A DNA stretch of 64,000 nucleotides from Anaeromassilibacillus sp. An172. Lineage in GTDB: Bacteria; Bacillota; Clostridia; Oscillospirales; Acutalibacteraceae. Numbering within the stretch: the stretch's first letter is position 1; every line of letters starts with the position of its first letter. Made by a program: the position numbers and the translations under genes. Under the pieces are notes generated by a model that saw only the letters and a list, made by a program, of their open reading frames with translations, made no database searches and was not told the DNA's origin. The stretch covers positions 1 through 64,000 of the forward strand of contig NZ_NFKS01000010.1 in the NCBI RefSeq assembly GCF_002160515.1, written 5' to 3'. Of this stretch, positions 27,640 to 36,102 are shown one piece after another.

Positions 27640-28509
27640 TTGAAAAAGATACTTGCAATGCTTATGGCAATTCTCATGTTCGGTACAGTTGCAGCAGGCT
27701 GCGGCGGTAATGACGCAACAGAGAACAATTCAACAGACGGTTCAACATCAGAGGTTGGCGGCGCAGAGGAGTCATGGACAAAGGTAGAGTCCGCCGGCAA
27801 ATTGGTTTTGGGTCTTGACGACAGCTTCCCTCCAATGGGATATAAGGACCCTGAAACAGGCGAAATCGTAGGCTTTGACGTTGACCTTGCAAAAGAAGTT
27901 TGCTCAAGACTTGGCATCGAGCTTGTGCTCCAGCCAATCGTTTGGGAAACAAAGGAAACAGAGCTTAACGGCGGAAACATAGACTGCATCTGGAACGGCT
28001 TTACCGCAACACCTGAGCGTGAAGAGGCAATGCTTCTTTCAGCCCCTTATATGCAGAATACTCAGGTAGTTATGGTTGCTGAGGGTTCAGACTTTACTGA
28101 CCTTGCTTCCCTTGCAGGAAAGACAGTCGCTGTTCAGTCCGGTTCTTCAGGCGACAACGCTCTCAATGCTGACGAAAACGCAGACTTCAAAAACTCCCTT
28201 GGAAACATCATCAAGATTCAGGATTACCTCAGCGCAATCACAGAGCTTGAAAACGGCACAGTAGACGGCATTGTTCTCGACGAGAAGGTTGCTACAAACT
28301 ACATAAACATGAAGCCTGGCAAATACAGAATTTTGGAAGCTGACGGCAAAGAGATTACACTTTCCGAGGAAGAGTATGTAATCGCTTTCAGAAAGGGCGA
28401 TCAGGCTTTGATGGAGAAGATCATGGAAACTCTTAAAGAGATGAAAGAGGACGGCAAGTTGGCAGAAATCTCCACAAAGTGGTTTGAAGAGGACGTTACT
28501 ACTATCTGA
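27640..28509 (+). CDS. Amino-acid ABC transporter substrate-binding lipoprotein
   Basis: Family 3 solute-binding protein (HisJ/GlnH/ArtJ type), 289 residues. The signal peptide ends VAAGC with Cys21 as the lipidation site. A Gly/Asn/Ser linker follows, then the bilobal domain starting at KLVLGLDDSFPPMGY. The conserved GFDVDLAKEV and the hinge are visible, suggesting a polar or basic amino acid or cystine ligand; the exact substrate is not readable. TTG start at 27640 after GGAGGA. First gene of a three-gene transporter unit, separated from the permease by a hairpin that would keep binding-protein levels higher. Confidence 0.93.
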   Translation: MKKILAMLMAILMFGTVAAGCGGNDATENNSTDGSTSEVGGAEESWTKVESAGKLVLGLDDSFPPMGYKDPETGEIVGFDVDLAKEVCSRLGIELVLQPIVWETKETELNGGNIDCIWNGFTATPEREEAMLLSAPYMQNTQVVMVAEGSDFTDLASLAGKTVAVQSGSSGDNALNADENADFKNSLGNIIKIQDYLSAITELENGTVDGIVLDEKVATNYINMKPGKYRILEADGKEITLSEEEYVIAFRKGDQALMEKIMETLKEMKEDGKLAEISTKWFEEDVTTI

Positions 28510-28530
28510 TTTTAATGGTACGAAATAGAA

Positions 28531-28570
28531 ATTTAAGGGTGGGCTATGGCCTGCCCTTAAGTTTGTTTTG
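28531..28570 (+). terminator. Intercistronic attenuating hairpin after the binding protein
   Basis: TTAAGGG...GGGC / GCC...CCCTTAA arms ending in GTTTGTTTTGG. The U tract is broken, so it probably acts as a partial terminator or 3' stabiliser of the binding-protein mRNA rather than a full stop. Confidence 0.65.
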
Positions 28571-28685
28571 GTTTAATAACATAAAACTGGTATAAAACCT
28601 AATTTATGCCATGAACAAGGATGAAATTGCAGGTATCAAAATAATAATTGCAGAATAAAAAGAAAGAATTTTGAGAGGTGTTCTT

Positions 28686-29327
28686 GTGAATTATAGTATA
28701 TTACTGTCTGAGATGCTGGAGGGTACATTAAATTCCCTTGCGCTTTTCGGACTTACATTGTTGTTTTCTCTGCCTTTGGGACTTATACTTTGTGTGGGCA
28801 GACGTTCAAAATTTAAAATTATAAATATTCCGGTAAAGTTTTACTTGCTTCTGCTGAGAGGTACTCCTCTTATGCTCCAGCTTATGTTTGTTTTCTACGT
28901 TGTAAATCCGCTGTTGCCTTTCAGAATCGACAGATTCCCGGCTGCGGTTGTGGCTTTTGTTTTAAACTATGCTGCATATTTTGCAGAGATTTACAGAGGC
29001 GGAATGGAGAGTATTCCGGTTGGACAGTACGAAGCAGCAAATGTTTTGGGATTTAGCAAAAAGCAGACATTCTTTAAAATTATTCTTCCTCAGGTAATAA
29101 AGAGAATATTGCCTCCTATGGGCAACGAGTTTATAACCCTTGTAAAGGATACATCCCTTGCAAAGGTAATTTCAGTTGTAGAGCTTATGAAGGTTACATC
29201 AGACTGGGCAAACTCTGCGGCAAACTTTGTTCCGTTTATCATCGCCGCTATTTTCTATCTTGTTATGAACGGCGTTGTTTCCAAGTGCTTCAGCATTGCG
29301 GAAAAGAAACTCAGCTATTACAGATAA
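28686..29327 (+). CDS. Amino-acid ABC transporter permease
   Basis: Inner-membrane channel of the polar amino-acid uptake family (HisM/GlnP), 213 residues with five predicted helices. The cytoplasmic EAA loop, which docks to the ATPase, reads EAANVLGFSKKQTFFKIILP (about 114-133). GTG 28686 is taken as start: GAGAGGTG lies at 28672-28679, whereas a TTG further upstream lies before the site. One permease gene serves, presumably as a homodimer. Confidence 0.94.
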   Translation: MNYSILLSEMLEGTLNSLALFGLTLLFSLPLGLILCVGRRSKFKIINIPVKFYLLLLRGTPLMLQLMFVFYVVNPLLPFRIDRFPAAVVAFVLNYAAYFAEIYRGGMESIPVGQYEAANVLGFSKKQTFFKIILPQVIKRILPPMGNEFITLVKDTSLAKVISVVELMKVTSDWANSAANFVPFIIAAIFYLVMNGVVSKCFSIAEKKLSYYR

Positions 29328-29342
29328 TGGAGGTATACCGAT

Positions 29343-30113
29343 ATGAAAATGCTGGAAGCAAAAAATATAGAGAAATCCTTCGATAAACTTGAAGTTTTAA
29401 AAAATATATCATTTGATGTAAATAAGGGCGAAGTCCTTGCAATCATCGGCCCGTCAGGTTCCGGAAAAAGTACATTGCTAAGATGTATCACCCAGCTTGA
29501 AACAATAGACAAGGGTGAAATTGTAATCTGCGGCGACACTTTGGTAAAGACTGTTGACGGCAAGGCGGTTTACGCCAGCAAGGAAGACAGACACAAAATA
29601 AACATGCATTACGGACTTGTTTTCCAGAACTTCAACCTTTTCCCGCATATGAGCGTTATGAAGAATATAACAGCCGCTCCTATAAATGTTTTGGGAAAAT
29701 CAAAGGAAGAAGCGGAAGCAACAGCAAAAAGTCTTTTGAAGAAAATGGGACTTGCAGACAGAGGGGATTATTATCCCTATCAGCTTTCAGGCGGTCAGCA
29801 GCAGAGAGTGTCCATTGCCCGTGCAATGGCTTTAAATCCTGAGCTTTTGCTTTTCGACGAGCCTACATCAGCTCTCGACCCTGAGCTTACAGGTGAAATT
29901 TTAAAGGTTATCCGCAGTCTTGCAGAAGAAAAAATGACAATGATAGTTGTAACCCATGAAATGGCATTTGCAAAGAATGTTGCCGACAGGGTAATATTTA
30001 TGGCAGACGGCGTAATTGTGGAAAGCGGAACACCTCAGGAAGTTTTTGAAAACACAAAGAACCCGAGAACATTGGAGTTCCTGGCTAAATATAATGAGGA
30101 CAGGGAAGGTTAA
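29343..30113 (+). CDS. Amino-acid ABC transporter ATP-binding protein
   Basis: GlnQ/HisP-type ATPase, 256 residues. Walker [10 protein letters not shown] (36-44), Q-loop in VFQNFNLFP, signature LSGGQQQR, Walker [13 protein letters not shown] and switch His in VVTHEM are all intact. It energises uptake by the preceding permease and binding protein. Strong GGAGG site, 15 bases after the permease stop. Confidence 0.96.
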   Translation: MKMLEAKNIEKSFDKLEVLKNISFDVNKGEVLAIIGPSGSGKSTLLRCITQLETIDKGEIVICGDTLVKTVDGKAVYASKEDRHKINMHYGLVFQNFNLFPHMSVMKNITAAPINVLGKSKEEAEATAKSLLKKMGLADRGDYYPYQLSGGQQQRVSIARAMALNPELLLFDEPTSALDPELTGEILKVIRSLAEEKMTMIVVTHEMAFAKNVADRVIFMADGVIVESGTPQEVFENTKNPRTLEFLAKYNEDREG

Positions 30114-30122
30114 ATAAAAAAA

Positions 30123-30140
30123 CTCTCCGCTATGGGAGAG
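30123..30140 (+). promoter_or_regulatory. Small hairpin at the proB ribosome-binding site
   Basis: CTCTCC (30123-30128) pairs with GGAGAG (30135-30140), the latter overlapping the start of the proB Shine-Dalgarno region. A weak effect on proB translation is possible; a control function is inference only. Confidence 0.3.
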
Positions 30141-30153
30141 GAAAGGAAAAAGT

Positions 30154-30981
30154 ATGTTTACAGATAAAAAAAGACTTGTAGTAAAGGTGGGAACATCCAC
30201 CCTCACATATGAAAACGGAAAGATGAATTTCAGAAGAATTGAACAGCTCTGCAAGGTTCTTTCCGATTTGCAGAATATGGGTCATGAAATTGTATTGGTT
30301 TCCTCAGGCGCTGTGGGCGTTGGAATGGGAAAACTGGGACTTCAAAAGCGCCCAACCCTTACAAAGGAAAAACAGGCTGTGGCGGCTGTCGGTCAGTGCG
30401 AGCTTATGTTTATGTATGATAAGCTTTTCGGTGAATATAACCACACAGTAGCCCAGATACTTCTTTCAAAGTATTCAATAGAAACAGACCATAAAAAGGA
30501 AAATGTTCTCAATACAATGAATACCCTTATGAGCATGGGAATTATTCCTATTGTAAACGAAAACGACACAGTAGCAATCGATGAAATTGAAGGCGCAAAC
30601 TTCGGCGATAATGATATGCTTTCAGCTATTGTTTCGGTTTTAATCGACGCCGACCAGCTTATTATCCTTACAGATATAGATGGCTTGTACGATTCAAACC
30701 CAAGACTTAACCCAACAGCAAAGAAAATTTCCGTTGTAGAGAAAATCGACGAGAACATTTTAAAAATGGCAGGGGGAAGCGGTTCAAACCGTGGAACAGG
30801 CGGAATGGCTACAAAGCTTAAAGCCGCAACACTGACAACAGAAAACGGAATTGACTGCATAGTTGTAAACGGAAGCTCACCGTCAATTCTTTATTCAGTT
30901 ATCGACGGCGTTGAGGTTGGAACAAAGTTCTTAGCCCAACCCGTAAGTGTACTGAACAGTAAATACCTTAATAATTATTGA
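30154..30981 (+). CDS. proB: Glutamate 5-kinase, short form without PUA domain
   Basis: Phosphorylates glutamate to gamma-glutamyl phosphate, the first step of proline synthesis. The amino-acid kinase fold begins KRLVVKVGTSTLT, then VSSGAVGVGM (about 49-58), NENDTVAIDEI, DIDGLY and GTGGMATKLKAA. The protein stops at 275 residues. The RNA-binding-like PUA domain of about 90 residues found in E. coli ProB is missing, a natural short form seen in other bacteria. ATG follows GGAAAGGAAA. proA lies 169 bases downstream past a repeat, so co-transcription is likely. Confidence 0.94.
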   Translation: MFTDKKRLVVKVGTSTLTYENGKMNFRRIEQLCKVLSDLQNMGHEIVLVSSGAVGVGMGKLGLQKRPTLTKEKQAVAAVGQCELMFMYDKLFGEYNHTVAQILLSKYSIETDHKKENVLNTMNTLMSMGIIPIVNENDTVAIDEIEGANFGDNDMLSAIVSVLIDADQLIILTDIDGLYDSNPRLNPTAKKISVVEKIDENILKMAGGSGSNRGTGGMATKLKAATLTTENGIDCIVVNGSSPSILYSVIDGVEVGTKFLAQPVSVLNSKYLNNY

Positions 30982-31071
30982 TTTTTTTGATTCTGCCGTG
31001 TATGGGTTAGAATGATAAAGCCTAAATTTAAAAAGAAGACAGTTTCAATATAAAACTTTTATGTAAGCCAA

Positions 31072-31133
31072 TTTGGGATTCCAAAGGGACCACCGTCCCT
31101 TTGGCGGAAAGTTTGAAAGGCAGAGCCTTTCAA
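31072..31133 (+). repeat. Family 2 double-hairpin repeat, copy 1
   Basis: TTTGGGATT, then hairpin 1 CCAAAGGGAC-CACC-GTCCCTTTGG (31081-31104), a short linker, and hairpin 2 TTGAAAGGC-AGA-GCCTTTCAA (31113-31133). It ends 17 bases before the proA ATG. It is inverted relative to copy 2 just after proA. Confidence 0.87.
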
Positions 31134-31150
31134 GAAAAGGAGGAAAAAAG

Positions 31151-32395
31151 ATGACCGTTATAGAGCAGATGGGCGCAAGGGCAAAGACAGCCGCAAGGGT
31201 TCTTGCCAATGCGGGAACAGAAAAAAATAAGGCTCTTATGAGCATTGCCAAGGCTTTGAGAGAGAAATGTGAAGAGATATTAAAAGCCAATGAAATCGAC
31301 ATTGAGAACGGAAAAAATGCAGGACTTACAGTTTCTCTTCTGGATAGACTCAGACTTACCGAGGAGAGAGTGGAGGGAATTGCAGTAGGCGTTGAGCAGG
31401 TTGCCGCTTTGAAAGACCCTATCGGCGATGTTTTAAGCGGAAATAAGCTGGAAAACGGCTTGGAAATAAGAAGAATAAGAGTTCCCCTGGGCGTAATCGG
31501 AATTATTTATGAAGCACGTCCAAATGTTACAGCAGACGCCGCCGCTTTGTGCCTTAAAGCAGGAAACGCAGTAATACTCCGTGGAGGTAAAGAGGCCATA
31601 AACTCGAATAAGGCTATTGCCGATATTATGCGTGAAGCTGTTGAAAAAGCAGGACTTCCTAAGGATTCCATACAGCTTATTGAGGATACATCACGAGCAA
31701 GCTCCACAGAGCTTATGGGTTTAAGCGATTATCTTGATGTTCTTATCCCAAGAGGCGGAGCAGGACTTATCAGAGCCGTTGTGGAAAATGCAAAGGTTCC
31801 TGTTATTGAGACAGGCGTTGGCAACTGCCATGTATACGTTGATGAGTATGCGGATATAGATATGGCGGCAAATATTATATTTAACGCAAAGACCTCAAGA
31901 CCATCTGTGTGCAACGCAATCGAAACAATTCTTGTACACAGCGCAGTTGCAGAAAAAGCCCTGCCGGCAATAAAGGCAAGACTTGACGAGAAAAATGTGG
32001 AGCTTAGAGGTTGTCCGAAAACAGCGGAAATTCTGGGCAGCTGTGTAAAGCCTGCCACAGAAGAGGATTACTATAAGGAATTCCTTGATTATATACTTGC
32101 AGTAAAGGTTGTAGACAGCTTTGAAGAAGCGGTAGACCATATTGCAAAATACAGCAGCGGCCACAGCGAATGTATAGTTACCGAGAACTACACAAGAGCC
32201 TGTGATTTCTTAAATCAGGTGGACGCAGCTGCGGTTTATGTAAACGCTTCAACAAGATTTACCGACGGCGGACAGTTCGGCTTGGGCGCAGAAATAGGAA
32301 TTTCCACCCAGAAGCTTCACGCCCGTGGTCCTATGGGACTTAACGAGCTTACAAGCTCAAAGTTTATAATCCTCGGAAACGGACAAATCAGATAA
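31151..32395 (+). CDS. proA: Gamma-glutamyl phosphate reductase
   Basis: Reduces gamma-glutamyl phosphate with NADPH to glutamate semialdehyde, the second proline-pathway step, acting on the product of ProB. 414 residues with aldehyde-dehydrogenase fold: EARPNVT (121-127), catalytic Cys254 in PSVCNAIET, and the C-terminal RFTDGGQFGLGAEIGIST. ATG 31151 follows AAGGAGG; the reading frame is open upstream through the repeat but those residues are not family sequence. Flanked on both sides by inverted family 2 repeats. Confidence 0.97.
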   Translation: MTVIEQMGARAKTAARVLANAGTEKNKALMSIAKALREKCEEILKANEIDIENGKNAGLTVSLLDRLRLTEERVEGIAVGVEQVAALKDPIGDVLSGNKLENGLEIRRIRVPLGVIGIIYEARPNVTADAAALCLKAGNAVILRGGKEAINSNKAIADIMREAVEKAGLPKDSIQLIEDTSRASSTELMGLSDYLDVLIPRGGAGLIRAVVENAKVPVIETGVGNCHVYVDEYADIDMAANIIFNAKTSRPSVCNAIETILVHSAVAEKALPAIKARLDEKNVELRGCPKTAEILGSCVKPATEEDYYKEFLDYILAVKVVDSFEEAVDHIAKYSSGHSECIVTENYTRACDFLNQVDAAAVYVNASTRFTDGGQFGLGAEIGISTQKLHARGPMGLNELTSSKFIILGNGQIR

Positions 32396-32398
32396 TTC

Positions 32399-32458
32399 CT
32401 GAAGGACGCTGTCCTTCAGACTACCAGCCAAAGGGACGGTGGTCCCTTTGGAATCCCG
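32399..32458 (-). repeat. Family 2 double-hairpin repeat, copy 2
   Basis: Minus orientation: GGGATT, hairpin 1 CCAAAGGGAC-CACC-GTCCCTTTGG (identical to copy 1), linker CTGGTAGT, hairpin 2 CTGAAGGAC-AGC-GTCCTTCAG. It starts three bases after the proA stop. Hairpin 2 differs from copy 1 at several pairs, compensated on both arms. Confidence 0.87.
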
Positions 32459-32503
32459 GAACAGCTCACGGAAGAGTGGATATGAATTGGTTACGGAAAT
32501 CAT

Positions 32504-32926
32504 TTATATCAAAAGGTACATTAAGGCGAGGAGCAGTCCGGTATCAGCGTTATCTGACGAAAGCAGAAGAATAAGTATAAGTATCAGACTTTTCTCTTTA
32601 TCGTGAAAACAGGCGTCGAGAACTTCACCGCCTGTTTTCGCCGCTTTTATATCATCGCCGCTGAAGCTTTCTGCAAGCTTTTGCAGGTCGATGTTTTCAG
32701 TTTCGTAATTTTGGGACTGTTGATTTTTATTGCCGTTTTGTCCGCCGGAAAAGGTCTGCGCTTCGTTATGAACTGCATGATGAGCGTCAGTCTGAGGGGG
32801 AGGAAAACTTCCCCTGTTGTCGTTTCTGTTTTGGCGTTTTGAGTTATTTTCCTGAGAGGATGCGTTTTGCTGCATCTCTTTGACCCTCCTCATTGCTTCC
32901 TGTCTTAAATTGTCAAATCCTGCCAT
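32504..32926 (-). CDS. Unknown N/Q-rich protein with hydrophobic C-terminus
   Basis: I do not recognise this 140-residue protein. A short basic N-terminus (NLRQEAMRRVKEMQ) is followed by about 60 residues dominated by Asn, Gln, Ser and Gly, presumably disordered. A hydrophobic C-terminal segment follows (about 113-140, rich in Ile/Leu with an SSDNADTG break) that could insert in a membrane as a hairpin. It is the third gene of a minus-strand cluster with two similarly composed proteins; the gap to the previous gene is 12 bases. Confidence 0.7.
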   Translation of the reverse strand: MAGFDNLRQEAMRRVKEMQQNASSQENNSKRQNRNDNRGSFPPPQTDAHHAVHNEAQTFSGGQNGNKNQQSQNYETENIDLQKLAESFSGDDIKAAKTGGEVLDACFHDKEKSLILILILLLSSDNADTGLLLALMYLLI

Positions 32927-32938
32927 GAAAAATCACAC

Positions 32939-33433
32939 TCACAATATGCCCTTAGATTTTATCAGGGGAAGTATTTTTAAAAGCCTGAGCATCTTCTTGG
33001 CTTCATCCAGCTTTTTCTGTTTTGCGCTTCCCAGAAAGGGGCGCAGAGCCTCCAAAAGACGTGTAGTGTCGTCCTCTGTGTTTAAAGAGGATAAAAGGGG
33101 CATAAGCTTTGCAACGGATGTCAAAGCTTCGCCGCCGAAAGAAGAATGGCTTTTGGCAAGACCGGATTGATGATTTTGATTGCCGGAATTGTTGTTCATT
33201 ACTCCCAAAAGGGACAGAAGCTGGGGATTGTTCATCAGTCCGGACAAAAGGTCTTGATTTATCTGAGGGAAAGAACCGCCTTGATTGTTGTTTTCCGAAT
33301 TATTTTGATTGCGGTTATTTCCTGAATTGTTATTGGGAATATCAAGACCTAACTGTTTTCCCATGGACTCAAGCTGACTCATCGCCTGAGGGTCGGACAT
33401 GATTTTCCCTATCAGCTCCTGAATATCATCCAT
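32939..33433 (-). CDS. Unknown N/Q-rich protein with DP-like repeats
   Basis: 164 residues. Two segments, IMSDPQAMSQLES (about 11-23) and LMNNPQLLSLLG (about 66-77), share an (N/D)-P-Q helical pattern reminiscent of STI1/DP repeats and recur in the upstream neighbour. They are joined by an Asn/Gly-rich linker and followed by a Leu/Lys-rich helical C-terminus (ALRPFLGSAKQKKLDEAKK). No transmembrane segment is evident. Its start overlaps the stop of the preceding gene by eight bases, so the pair are translationally coupled. Function not known. Confidence 0.7.
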   Translation of the reverse strand: MDDIQELIGKIMSDPQAMSQLESMGKQLGLDIPNNNSGNNRNQNNSENNNQGGSFPQINQDLLSGLMNNPQLLSLLGVMNNNSGNQNHQSGLAKSHSSFGGEALTSVAKLMPLLSSLNTEDDTTRLLEALRPFLGSAKQKKLDEAKKMLRLLKILPLIKSKGIL

Positions 33434-33683
33434 TTGAGTTACCCCTCAGTTTTTTCAGCAGGCTTTGAGCCTGTGGACTGTTCATAATTTTTTCCATTTC
33501 TTTTGGATTGTTCAATATCTCTTTAACTTTTTGAGCGTTTTGCGGGTCGAGATTTTTTAAAATTTCGTTGGGCGAGCCTTGCTGCGCCATGTTTTGTACC
33601 TGCTCGGCGGAAATATTCTGACCTGCCGAATTGTTTTTTAACAGAGCGTTCAAAAGATTAAAAAGTTTATCATTATTAGCCAT
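33426..33683 (-). CDS. Small unknown protein, first gene of the N/Q-rich cluster
   Basis: 85 residues from ATG 33683, chosen because GAGGTG lies just upstream and the longer frame has an unsupported hydrophobic extension. N-terminus MANNDKLFNLLNALLKN, then an Asn/Gln-rich middle, and two helical repeats ILNNPKEMEKIM and MNSPQAQSLLKKL like those of the next protein. Leads a three-gene unit divergent from the phosphodiesterase. The shared motif suggests duplicated modules that assemble together. Unknown function. Confidence 0.68.
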   Translation of the reverse strand: MANNDKLFNLLNALLKNNSAGQNISAEQVQNMAQQGSPNEILKNLDPQNAQKVKEILNNPKEMEKIMNSPQAQSLLKKLRGNSNG

Positions 33684-33741
33684 ATAAACACCTCGATACA
33701 TATTATGCGGAAAAAGTAAAACTATGATAGGAGTTTTTAAT

Positions 33742-34227
33742 ATGAGAATACTTGTTGTTTCGGACACACACGGAGATTTCAGAACATTGAGAAAGGTTGT
33801 AGACGCTCATCAGGAGGCTGATATAATAGTCCACTGCGGTGACGGAGTAAGGGATATAGACAGAATACAGGATATTTATCCCGAAAAGAAAATAATAAAC
33901 GTAAGGGGCAACTGCGACCTTGGAGAAAACCAGGTTTCCCTGATTGAAATTTTTATGGTGCAGGGCAAAAAGATTATGGTAACCCACGGTCATCTTTTTG
34001 AGGTAAAATACGGACTCAACAGAATTATATACGAAGCAAAGGAGACAAACTGCGACGTTGTACTGTTCGGCCATACACATAATGCAGTTGCAGATTATGA
34101 CGAGGGACTTTTTATTCTTAATCCAGGCAGCTGTAACGGATACAACGCAAGCTTCGGCTATGTGGATATTACAAAGGACGGAATTGTGACAAACATTCTC
34201 AAAGCCTCAACCTGCGACAGCTTTTAA
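33742..34227 (+). CDS. YfcE/MJ0936-type metallophosphoesterase
   Basis: 161-residue calcineurin-like phosphodiesterase. Metal-binding motifs in order: SDTHGD (7-12, Asp8 and His10), HCGDG, RGNCD, THGH and GHTHN. Such proteins hydrolyse phosphodiesters in vitro; the physiological substrate is uncertain. ATG 33742 follows TAGGAG. It lies alone between the divergent N/Q-rich cluster and the holB promoter. Confidence 0.92.
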   Translation: MRILVVSDTHGDFRTLRKVVDAHQEADIIVHCGDGVRDIDRIQDIYPEKKIINVRGNCDLGENQVSLIEIFMVQGKKIMVTHGHLFEVKYGLNRIIYEAKETNCDVVLFGHTHNAVADYDEGLFILNPGSCNGYNASFGYVDITKDGIVTNILKASTCDSF

Positions 34228-34241
34228 GTATTTACAATAAG

Positions 34242-34270
34242 TTGACATGTATTTTTAAATCATATATAAT
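34242..34270 (+). promoter_or_regulatory. Consensus sigma-A promoter of holB-ricT
   Basis: TTGACA (34242-34247), 17-base spacer, TATAAT (34265-34270): both perfect. The holB ATG is 38 bases downstream of the -10 element. Confidence 0.88.
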
Positions 34271-34308
34271 TTTATGTTGTGATATAAATTATTTTTTCGG
34301 AGGACACA

Positions 34309-35169
34309 ATGGAGAGCGGTCTTTTTTTAAACAATGAAAACGCAAAAAAAAGAATAGACGCTCTATTTCAAAGCGGAAGAATTCCTCACGGAATATTGCT
34401 CCGTGGCGGAGATGAAGAGCTTAGAAAGGACTGCGCCAAATATATGGCGATGAAATTTCAGTGCATTTCCCAAAACCCTCCCTGCGGCAAGTGCGGACAA
34501 TGCGTTAAGGTTATGTCCGACTGTCACAGCGACGTAATAACCGCAAAGGGAAGCGGTAAAACCGGAATTATCTCCATTGAGGAAATAAGAAGAATTTCGG
34601 CGGATTCCGTAATTAAAGCCAACGAGGGAAAATACAAGGTTTATTTTCTCTTTGATGTGGACAAGAAGCTTATGCGTGAGGGACAGAACGCCTTTTTAAA
34701 AACATTGGAAGAGCCGCCGGAAAAAGTTGTGTTTATAATGACCTGTGAAAGCGAAAAAGCCCTTTTGGACACAATAAGGAGCAGAGTTACCCTTTTGTCC
34801 CTTGACAGCAAAGAGCAGGTTTCAGGGGAAATTTTGGAAACCGCAGAAAATATTGTGCTGTCTATTTTGGAAAACAGGGAATTTCCTCTCATGAAATCCC
34901 TTGCCCCTATAATGGGCGACAGGGCAAAGGCTAAAGAAATTCTTTTGCAGGTAAAGGAAATTTTGAGAAAAAGTTTATCCCAGTGCTTTATGGTGGAAAC
35001 AGGCTCACAGACCGCAGAAAAAGCATCGTTAAAGCTGAATAAACTTAAGATATTAAAACTTATGGAGGCGACGGACAACGCCTTAATGTATATCGATCAA
35101 AACGGCGATATGAATTTACTTTCCGCTTGTCTTTGCGGAAAATACAGGAGGATTGCATGGCAGAAGTAA
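34309..35169 (+). CDS. holB: DNA polymerase III delta' subunit
   Basis: Clamp-loader subunit delta' (286 residues). N-terminal AAA+ fold with a degenerate P-loop region (GILLRGGDEELRKD, about 28-41) that is not expected to bind ATP. A zinc module has Cys52, Cys59, Cys62 and Cys65 (CGKCGQC), and FLKTLEEPPEKVVFIM and the SRV sensor-like SRVTLL follow. Strong GGAGGA site. It overlaps ricT by 13 bases; holB and ricT (yaaT) are neighbours in many Firmicutes. Confidence 0.94.
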   Translation: MESGLFLNNENAKKRIDALFQSGRIPHGILLRGGDEELRKDCAKYMAMKFQCISQNPPCGKCGQCVKVMSDCHSDVITAKGSGKTGIISIEEIRRISADSVIKANEGKYKVYFLFDVDKKLMREGQNAFLKTLEEPPEKVVFIMTCESEKALLDTIRSRVTLLSLDSKEQVSGEILETAENIVLSILENREFPLMKSLAPIMGDRAKAKEILLQVKEILRKSLSQCFMVETGSQTAEKASLKLNKLKILKLMEATDNALMYIDQNGDMNLLSACLCGKYRRIAWQK

Positions 35170-36026
35170 TAGGAGTTAGATTTAAAGAGGCGGGCAAGGT
35201 TTATTACTTTGACCCGGATAACAATAAATTGAATATAAACGACATGGTAATTGTTGAAACCTCAAGAGGTGTTGAGTGCGGTCAGGTGGCTTTTGCAAAC
35301 AGAGAAGCCGATGACGAGGAGATTGTGCATCCTCTTAAAAAGCTTATAAGAATTGCAACTGCTGAGGATTTACAGCACTTAGAGGAAAACAAAAGAAAAG
35401 AAAAAGAAGCTTTTACCATATGTGAAAATAAAATTGCACAGCACAAGCTGGAAATGAAGCTTATCGACGTTGAATACACCTTTGACAACAGCAAGGTTCT
35501 GTTTTATTTTACCGCAGACGGCAGAATAGACTTCCGTGCTTTGGTAAAGGATTTGGCGGCTGTGTTCAGAACCAGAATAGAGCTTCGCCAGATAGGCGTC
35601 CGTGACGAGTCAAAAATGCTGGGCGGCTTGGGAATTTGCGGCAGACCTTTCTGCTGTCACACTTTTTTGGGAGAATTTCAGCCTGTTTCAATTAAAATGG
35701 CAAAGGAACAGGGGCTGTCACTTTCTCCGTCTAAGATTTCCGGAACCTGCGGCAGACTTATGTGCTGTCTTAAATACGAGCAGGAAGCCTATACCGATAT
35801 GCTGAAAAAGACACCGAAAATCGGCGCTATTGTTGAAACTCCAAACGGAAAAGGTCTTGTGGTTGAGTCAAACCTCCTTACAGGCACACTGAAAGTAAAG
35901 CTTGACAACACACCGGAAGCAGCTCCCCCACATGCTTTTAAAGTTAAAGAAGTAAAAATTATAAAGAACGGCTATATAAAGGTTGATAAGAAAGAGCTTG
36001 AAGAGCTTAAGGGCCTTGAGGAATAA
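35157..36026 (+). CDS. ricT: PSP1-domain protein RicT (YaaT)
   Basis: 289 residues, PSP1 superfamily. In Bacillus subtilis RicT forms the RicAFT complex with RicA and RicF, which carries Fe-S clusters and promotes RNase Y-dependent mRNA maturation and the sporulation phosphorelay. The cysteines are present: Cys161, Cys166, Cys167, Cys198, Cys203 and Cys204 (ICGRPFCC and CGRLMCC). Start is ATG 35157 with CAGGAGGA before it; the upstream open frame lies inside holB. Linkage with a sporulating lineage is consistent. RicA and RicF are not in the window. Confidence 0.94.
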   Translation: MAEVIGVRFKEAGKVYYFDPDNNKLNINDMVIVETSRGVECGQVAFANREADDEEIVHPLKKLIRIATAEDLQHLEENKRKEKEAFTICENKIAQHKLEMKLIDVEYTFDNSKVLFYFTADGRIDFRALVKDLAAVFRTRIELRQIGVRDESKMLGGLGICGRPFCCHTFLGEFQPVSIKMAKEQGLSLSPSKISGTCGRLMCCLKYEQEAYTDMLKKTPKIGAIVETPNGKGLVVESNLLTGTLKVKLDNTPEAAPPHAFKVKEVKIIKNGYIKVDKKELEELKGLEE

Positions 36027-36044
36027 GAAATAATGAAAAAATCA

Positions 36045-36072
36045 TTGATTTTTTTTCTGAATATGGTATAAT
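36045..36072 (+). promoter_or_regulatory. Promoter of the ferredoxin gene
   Basis: TTGATT (36045-36050), 16-base spacer, perfect TATAAT (36067-36072) with an extended TGG. The ATG lies 31 bases after the -10. Confidence 0.75.
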
Positions 36073-36102
36073 GTGCTTAATAATAAAAGGAGGTGTATTT
36101 GA

